Positions 58,920 to 64,000 of a stretch of 64,000 nt of DNA are shown here, in pieces; position 1 is the stretch's first letter, and each line of letters opens with the position of its first letter. The notes under the pieces were generated by a model that worked only from the letters and a program-made list of their open reading frames with translations, was not told the DNA's origin and did no database searches. This DNA comes from Ligula intestinalis (Eukaryota > Platyhelminthes > Cestoda > Diphyllobothriidea > Diphyllobothriidae). The stretch lies in contig JAYGXS010000007.1 in NCBI GenBank assembly GCA_036362985.1, positions 26,154,287 through 26,218,286 of the forward strand. Direction: 5' to 3'. Position numbers and translations under genes: made by a program.

Positions 58920-59540
58920 TGACGTGAGTATCAGGTTCAGGCACCTTGATTACTGGCCTCACATACTCTGGTGGGAAACAAGACGTATTGAATGAGAGAT
59001 GCACTGAATGTCAGGTCAATGAACGCCGTTAGAAAGCTAGCTCTGGACCATGTGCCTATGTTTAACTCCATTCAGTGAGCGGAGCATTCAAGTCACCCAT
59101 AATCAAGACGTCACGCCGAGCAAATACCCTTGCTATTTCTTCTAGCAGACTAGTGTCAGCATCGAGATCGCTTTTTGGTGGTAATTAGATGATCAAAACT
59201 CCCAGCTTATGAGATTCCGATACCTTTATAATAGGCCAGATAGGCTCGGTGCTGCATGCAAACCTTGCTGTATGTTCTGAGACCAGAAGTCCGTGTTTTA
59301 TGTAAGTTACAAGATCTTTTCCTTGACGCCTTCTTTTATCTCTTCAAAATAAATGAAATTCGTGTAGTGCCACTTCGCGGTCATCCACGTTTTCAGACAG
59401 CCAGATTCCTGTTATGAGATAATATCGAGGAAAGATCATGCATATGCACTTTCAGGTCATCTCAGTTGGATAGTAGACTGCGTACGTTGGTGAACATAAA
59501 TCTAAGCGACATATTTTTGGCACGATGTGTTACGGTTAAT
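58920..59540 (-). pseudogene. CR1-type LINE endonuclease-domain relic
   Basis: The minus strand reads ENVDDREVALHEF, RQGKDLVTYIKHGLLVS, then LPPKSDLDADTSLLEEIARVF and RRDVLIMGDLNAP. GDLNA is the AP-endonuclease motif of LINEs. Probably the same element as 57400-58330, split by the family A copy. Confidence 0.65.
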
Positions 59541-59599
59541 TTTTAGCCTCCATGTAAGAAACCAATTGAACCTATCACGTCGAGTCACCAGTATTGCGT

Positions 59600-60060
59600 G
59601 GTTTTAAGGCCTTGAAGGTTAACCCTAACAGCTACGATCTTCCAGGCCCATGGTTCCTTTAGGCAATAAGAGAAGACGGTGAGAAAGCCAGATTGTTAAT
59701 AATAGTGCATTCTGCAGAAGGGTGGGGAAATAGATGGAAAGAGTGTTGACTCTCAGATGACCGCAGTCTGGCTGCCAGGGCGTCAATTCCGGAGTGATTA
59801 GAGACATCAAGAATCGCCAGCGTATGCTTTGTTACGACAGCCAATTAGGCGGCTGATGTCTAGACTAGGTATTGGGGCGACCTTGAGATGGGTGGGCGAA
59901 GGCTGGCGAGCGTAAGCGCACGGTCACGCTGAGGCGTATGTGCACGCAGGTGGGCTAAGGCGCCATGCATCAGCGGCTGATCTTGGGTTCCAAGTGGCTG
60001 GAAAAGGCCACTACAAGCCTTTATTCGAATTTTTCTGCCTAAGGAATACGACGAGGGCAC
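59600..60060 (-). repeat. Dispersed repeat family A, inverted copy 2
   Basis: 59600-59720 inverted is nearly identical to 3535-3640. The inner part (59860-60040) contains GGTGGGCGAAGGCTGGCG and TTGGGTTCCAAGTGGCTGG, the latter shared with 61125 and 61495. Confidence 0.7.
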
Positions 60061-60276
60061 TGTCTTATCAGGCTGTTTTATATCATCAAATTTTGTAAGT
60101 TAAGTGTCGTTTTGAGAACTAAATGTCGACGTTTTATCCTCTCGGTCGGCATATATTCCGTTTGAAAAGAAAACGCTGGTATTGGTATCGTTGATTCTGA
60201 ATCGTCGTGCAACAAAGAGTCGGACTTGTTCTCGTTTTTCTATTACTATTTTTCGCGGCCGGGAGCGTACACGTTC

Positions 60277-60663
60277 TTATATGTCACTTGGACGCCTTCC
60301 AAATCTAAAGTGCTTGCGCCCTTCAAGCTCCTCGGCGGGCAGCAGGAACTCGTTGAAGAGATCATGGAAGAGTTTTTGGTCTGCCAACTGTCGATTTGTG
60401 GGAGTAGTGGCTGGGAATTGTGGAAATCTGTGCATTAACTTATTTTGAGCTCTGTTGAGCAAATTTCTCGATGTGAGAGTGACTTTGAGCTCTGATGAAG
60501 GTACAAGGTGGTCGTCGTGGTCTGCCGATGGCACATTTAGCGTTCTATTGCCATTTTCTTTCGTCCATGGTTCATTGGCATTACATTTACCCTTTGGCAG
60601 CGATAAACGGTATTGATTTTCAAAGCGCTGATTTTGCCAGCGAACTACTTGTACAAGCACCAT
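60277..60663 (-). CDS. Intact 128-codon ORF of unknown function between repeat A copies
   Basis: ATG at 60663 (context GAACAATGG) to TAA at 60279-60277. The product is hydrophilic and rich in Asn, Arg and Phe: RLSLPKGKCNANEPW, VPSSELKVTLTSRNLLNRAQ, LFHDLFNEFLLPAEELEG. No signal peptide, membrane helix or known domain. Its start lies at the edge of a repeat A copy. Possibly the 3' exon of a lost or retro-copied gene, or part of the mobile element itself. Confidence 0.35.
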   Translation of the reverse strand: MVLVQVVRWQNQRFENQYRLSLPKGKCNANEPWTKENGNRTLNVPSADHDDHLVPSSELKVTLTSRNLLNRAQNKLMHRFPQFPATTPTNRQLADQKLFHDLFNEFLLPAEELEGRKHFRFGRRPSDI

Positions 60664-60674
60664 TGTTCAGCTCT

Positions 60675-61140
60675 TAAGGAGTTAAGGCTAAGACAATTAA
60701 CCCTTACGCCTTCAATCTTTGAGGCCCGGTTCCTTAGTATATGGGAGAAGTCTTGGGAAGACAGGGTAGTCGGAACAGTGTATTGTTTACAGAAGAGTTA
60801 GGGGAAAAGTTGCCAGCTGGTCTTGCAGGGCGTTCGACCGTGAGGCCTGAGGGAGAGGCCGGCGTCGCCGCGACCGCGACGCGTGAGGTGCAATTCTTAG
60901 TGTCCTCTGACTGCAGTCATCCCGGGCGTTGGCCAAATGCTCGCTTTGTCTCGGTAGACTGGTGGTGATTAGTTGCACAGCACAAGGTTGGCAAGGCGAG
61001 ACTGGGTGTGTTCGTAAGTGGCTCACACCATTGTGCAAGAAGGTAAAGAGGTGCCAGCAAGAAGCGCCTGACCGCTGGTGGCATGAAACGCGCAAGCCAA
61101 AGGTGCCTATACATTAGATCTGGGGTTCCAAGTGGCTGCT
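60675..61140 (-). repeat. Dispersed repeat family A, inverted copy 3
   Basis: 60680-60800 inverted follows the family A 3' end (TTCTGTAAACAATACACTG..., GGAACCGGGCCTCAAAG). The inner part 60975-61140 is repeated at 61350-61515. Confidence 0.65.
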
Positions 61141-61344
61141 AGTGCCACTAAAAGTGCTACACTCAAAGACTGAAGTTCATTGATGAAAGAAATGGAACGA
61201 AGGAAGATTATAAAAGGATAGGGAGGGAGGTACGTACCAACGGAGGGTTCGATTAGCTGGTGTTCGTGTGGCTGGTTTTCGGTAACCAGGTTTAAGGGAC
61301 AGTTGTTGCCTGCATGAGCTTCTGTGGCTAGTATTTGAGAGGCT

Positions 61345-61520
61345 GGCACAGCGCAAGGTTGGCAGGGCGAGACTGAGTGTGTTCGTAAGTGGCACAGACC
61401 ATTGAGCGAGAACGGACAAGGAGTGCAGGCAAGTAACTCTTGACATCAGGCGGCATTAGGCGCACAGGCCAAAGGCACCATCCGTCAGATCTTGGGTTCC
61501 AAGTGGCTGTTAGGGCCCTT
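61345..61520 (-). repeat. Partial family A copy, tandem with the previous one
   Basis: CAAGGTTGGCAGGGCGAGACT, GTGTTCGTAAGTGGC, CCAAAGGCACC and TTGGGTTCCAAGTGGCTG repeat 60985-61140 in direct orientation with about 10-15% mismatch. Confidence 0.65.
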
Positions 61521-61764
61521 ACAGCTCTGCGTTGTTTTAGACCGCACATGATATCTGGTATTGTGGACTCTTGAACATATTCAAAATCGCAGACCTTGAC
61601 GACTGTCTGGATGCAAGCACGTCCGGACATACACCAACAACACTCAGTTTGTTTGTTTGAACAGCCTTGGTCAGTAGATCCATAAAGATAACTGTGGATT
61701 ACGCTGCTTTCCGTTGTTTATGTACAATCTGCCATATTATGGACTTTACTTTTTCTTAGAGCAT
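61521..61764. other. No supportable gene
   Basis: Short stretch between a repeat A fragment and the tail of the LINE. Nothing recognised. Confidence 0.4.
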
Positions 61765-64000
61765 ATTTCAGTCAGTCAGTCAGTCAGTATATTTGAGGGA
61801 AAAATAAGCCTGCGCCTTTGAACTCCCTATGTGTCACATCAAAATCTCAAGAATTATAAATAAATTTAACAAGTTTTCAGTCAAGAAAATATAGATTGTC
61901 ACATGGTGCAGTGGTGGTTCTAGGTTAATTTGTCGCATAGTTCACGTTGTGTTGTAGCATATGTATATCAAGTCAGTGTTTGAATGTCTCCACAGATTGG
62001 GACATAATAATCGCCTTGGGAAGGTTATTCCACGGGTCCACGACACGATTAGAGAAAAAATTCTTCCGTACATCCAATCGTCCTTGGGGCACATACAGTT
62101 TGAAGGGATGCCCCGGAGATTAGTTGTAGTGGCGAGTTGGAAGAAGTCGTCACACATGAGAGCGCAGTCAAAGCCACGCACGATATGGAAGGTTTGTATC
62201 AAACCTCCACGTAACTGCCTATAACTCAAAGGATAGAAATTCAGGTTATTTAGGCGGATCTAATATGGTAGTGAACCTTGGCCTCTTACTGATTTTGTTG
62301 CTCGCCGCTGCACCCTCTCAAGTACGTTCTTATCCTGCCGCATCCACGGTCTCCAGGCTTGAATCGCGCATTCAAGATGTGGCCTTATGAAGGTCCCGAA
62401 GATTTTCGAGAAACAGTCTTCATCAAAAACCGTGAATGCCCGCTTGATGGCGTACAACATTGACGTTGCAGTTTTAGCCGCCTTACATCATTGTGTAGAA
62501 GGTATGAGATTGTCTGTCATCCAGATGCCAAGATCCTTATGTATTTCTGTTTCTTGCAGAAGGATTCCGTTCAGATGGTAGGGTCGCGCATAAAGCACCG
62601 TATTTTGATTTCCCAGGCGCAGCAGAGTGCATTTGTTAGAATTGAAGGACAGCAGCCATCTATGCGACTAATAGTTTAATCGACAAAGATTTTCCTGGAA
62701 GTTATCTTCATCGGCAGCACACCTGATGACCCTCCATATTTTTATATCATCTGCAAACATGGCACACTCGCAGTCCAATTCCTGTACACAATCATTAACG
62801 AACAAGAGAAAGAGGGTGGGTCCGAGTACTGAACCTTGAGGTACTCCATTCTCGATGACTGTCGGCCTTGATTGTTGTCATCCTACGCACACTGTTTGGA
62901 AACGACCAGATAGGAAATTCTCAATCCACGTAAGAAGTCTGCCTCCGATACCCATCAGTCTCAACTTATGCAGGAGACGTTTGTGTGGAACACTGTCAAA
63001 GGCCTTCCGGAGATCAATGTAGGCTGCATGTACAGTTTCTTTTGCATCAATTGCCCTTGTCCAGCTTTGCATCGTACAAAGCAAGTTTGTTACACATGAA
63101 ATTCCCCTACGGAATCCAAATTGCGCATTTGACAATCTATTGTGAGTTTCACAATATATCATCAATTGCTTCTTGATTATCTCCATTACTTTGCAGCATA
63201 TAAAGGTCAGACTCACGGGTCTGTAGTTATTCGCAAATGCACGACCACCGCTTTTGTAAAGCGGTGTAATATGCGCTAATTTCCAGTCCGGAGGAAGTAT
63301 TCCAGTATCAAACGATTGCTGGCACACTAGTGAAAGGGGTTTAGCTAGCTCTCTAGCAAGTTCCTTGAGCGATTTGGCAGGAATTTCATCTGGACCCGGA
63401 GATTTATATTCCTTCAAACGTTTTAGTTCTTGAAAAATCGTCTCTTTTTTAAACAAAATATCCCCAATATTTGGTGCTTCCACGACCTCGTCAACAGTTG
63501 CGACGAAGGGAGGTTCTATGGTGAAGACAGACTGAAAGAACTCAGCAAAATGTTCTGCTTTGTTTTTACAGTCAGAGATTTCGTGACCATCATCAGTTTG
63601 CATAACAGGAATCGGGTTCCTGTTACGTGTGCTTTTCCGTAAATAACTGTATGGCAACTTTGGATTATTGACAGCTTGATGAAGTAGATCGCGCTCAAAG
63701 TCCCATTGTGCTTTAAAAACCATTTTTTGACCTTGTTCCGCTGGATTTTGTACTGTTCAAATTCTTCGTTGCGACTTGTGTTGCAAAACTTCTTCCAAAG
63801 CTTTCTTTTTTATTGATCTTTCTTTTGATAGCTCTGTTCAGCCATGGAGGTCGGCTAGATACCTTGGGCACTGAAAGTGGACAATGACTGCGCATTAGCT
63901 GCAACAACCACTCCTTAAATGTATTCCAGTCCTCAGTGACATCCCTAGAGGAAAGAAGACCCCAGTCTATTTGTGATGCCTCTACTCTCATTTGTGAGAA
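61765..64000 (-). pseudogene. CR1-type LINE, reverse transcriptase to 3' end, running off the window
   Basis: From 63723 downwards a single frame encodes reverse transcriptase: YKSPGPDEIPAKSLKELA, PLYKSGGRAFANNYRPVSL, NAQFGFRRGISC, AAYIDLRKAFDSVPHKRLL (motif A), GVPQGSVLGPTLFLLFVND (motif B) and AMFADDIKIW (catalytic FADD). It continues LNGILLQETEIHKDLGIWM, FIRPHLECAIQAWRPWM and YPLSYRQLRGGLIQTF. Only in-frame stops interrupt it (near 62876, 62670, 62487, 62259). A frame change near 63720 separates the upstream part (to about 63991). The 3' end reads AGTTCAAAGG..., CCCTCAAATATACTGACTGACTGACTGACTG, ending at about 61765. Confidence 0.85.

Noticed and set aside
1..64000. CRISPR arrays, operons, rRNA genes
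   Set aside because: No regularly spaced short repeats, no bacterial gene organisation and no rRNA-like conserved stretches were seen; the spliced integrin gene shows a eukaryotic genome.

Overview
This is eukaryotic, intron-containing, repeat-saturated DNA. The repeat mix (several Penelope-like element lineages with GIY-YIG domains, CR1-type and RTE-type LINEs, Gypsy/CsRn1-like LTR elements, tRNA-derived SINEs) together with an invertebrate-type integrin beta gene suggests a parasitic flatworm (fluke or tapeworm). That assignment is inference from family knowledge; no species is claimed.

The one clear host gene is a complete integrin beta subunit on the minus strand, running from an ATG at 55449 to a TAG at 19200. 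Nine coding exons join to exactly 829 codons (828 residues plus stop) in one frame: signal peptide and PSI (exon 1), first half of the beta-I domain with MIDAS (exon 2), second half (exons 3-4), hybrid domain return (exon 5), I-EGF modules (exons 6-8), beta-tail (exon 8), and transmembrane helix plus cytoplasmic tail with two NPx(Y/F) motifs (exon 9). The first intron is phase 1 and the other seven are phase 0. Introns total about 33.8 kb and hold most of the mobile DNA.

Layout. 1-19199 (downstream of the integrin gene): two copies of a foldback element, one split by a 552-bp Penelope-derived insertion with a 12-bp target duplication; a decayed ubiquitin-like coding remnant; three Penelope reverse transcriptase/GIY-YIG pseudogenes; a MITE-like element and CR1 3' ends. 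19965-31719 (intron 7): tRNA-like SINEs, a CpG-rich promoter-like island, an internally deleted Gypsy element with 5-bp target duplications, a nearly intact Penelope-like element bounded by a perfect 60-bp inverted repeat, and a solo LTR. 31969-43530: LINE fragments, a pair of inverted hammerhead-like modules, an AT-rich block and a second solo LTR. 43810-52642 (intron 2): Gypsy LTR/gag relics, three SINEs and two more hammerhead-like modules. 55945-64000: a candidate divergent first exon, Gypsy and CR1 relics, four copies of a dispersed repeat, and an unexplained 128-codon ORF.

The most interesting signals are short modules at the 3' ends of SINE-like repeats that read as minimal hammerhead ribozymes. 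The stem I sequences differ between copies but remain complementary. A recurring Penelope 3' box (CTGAYGA, hairpin, GAAA, AATAAA) appears in both orientations at the ends of several independent insertions.
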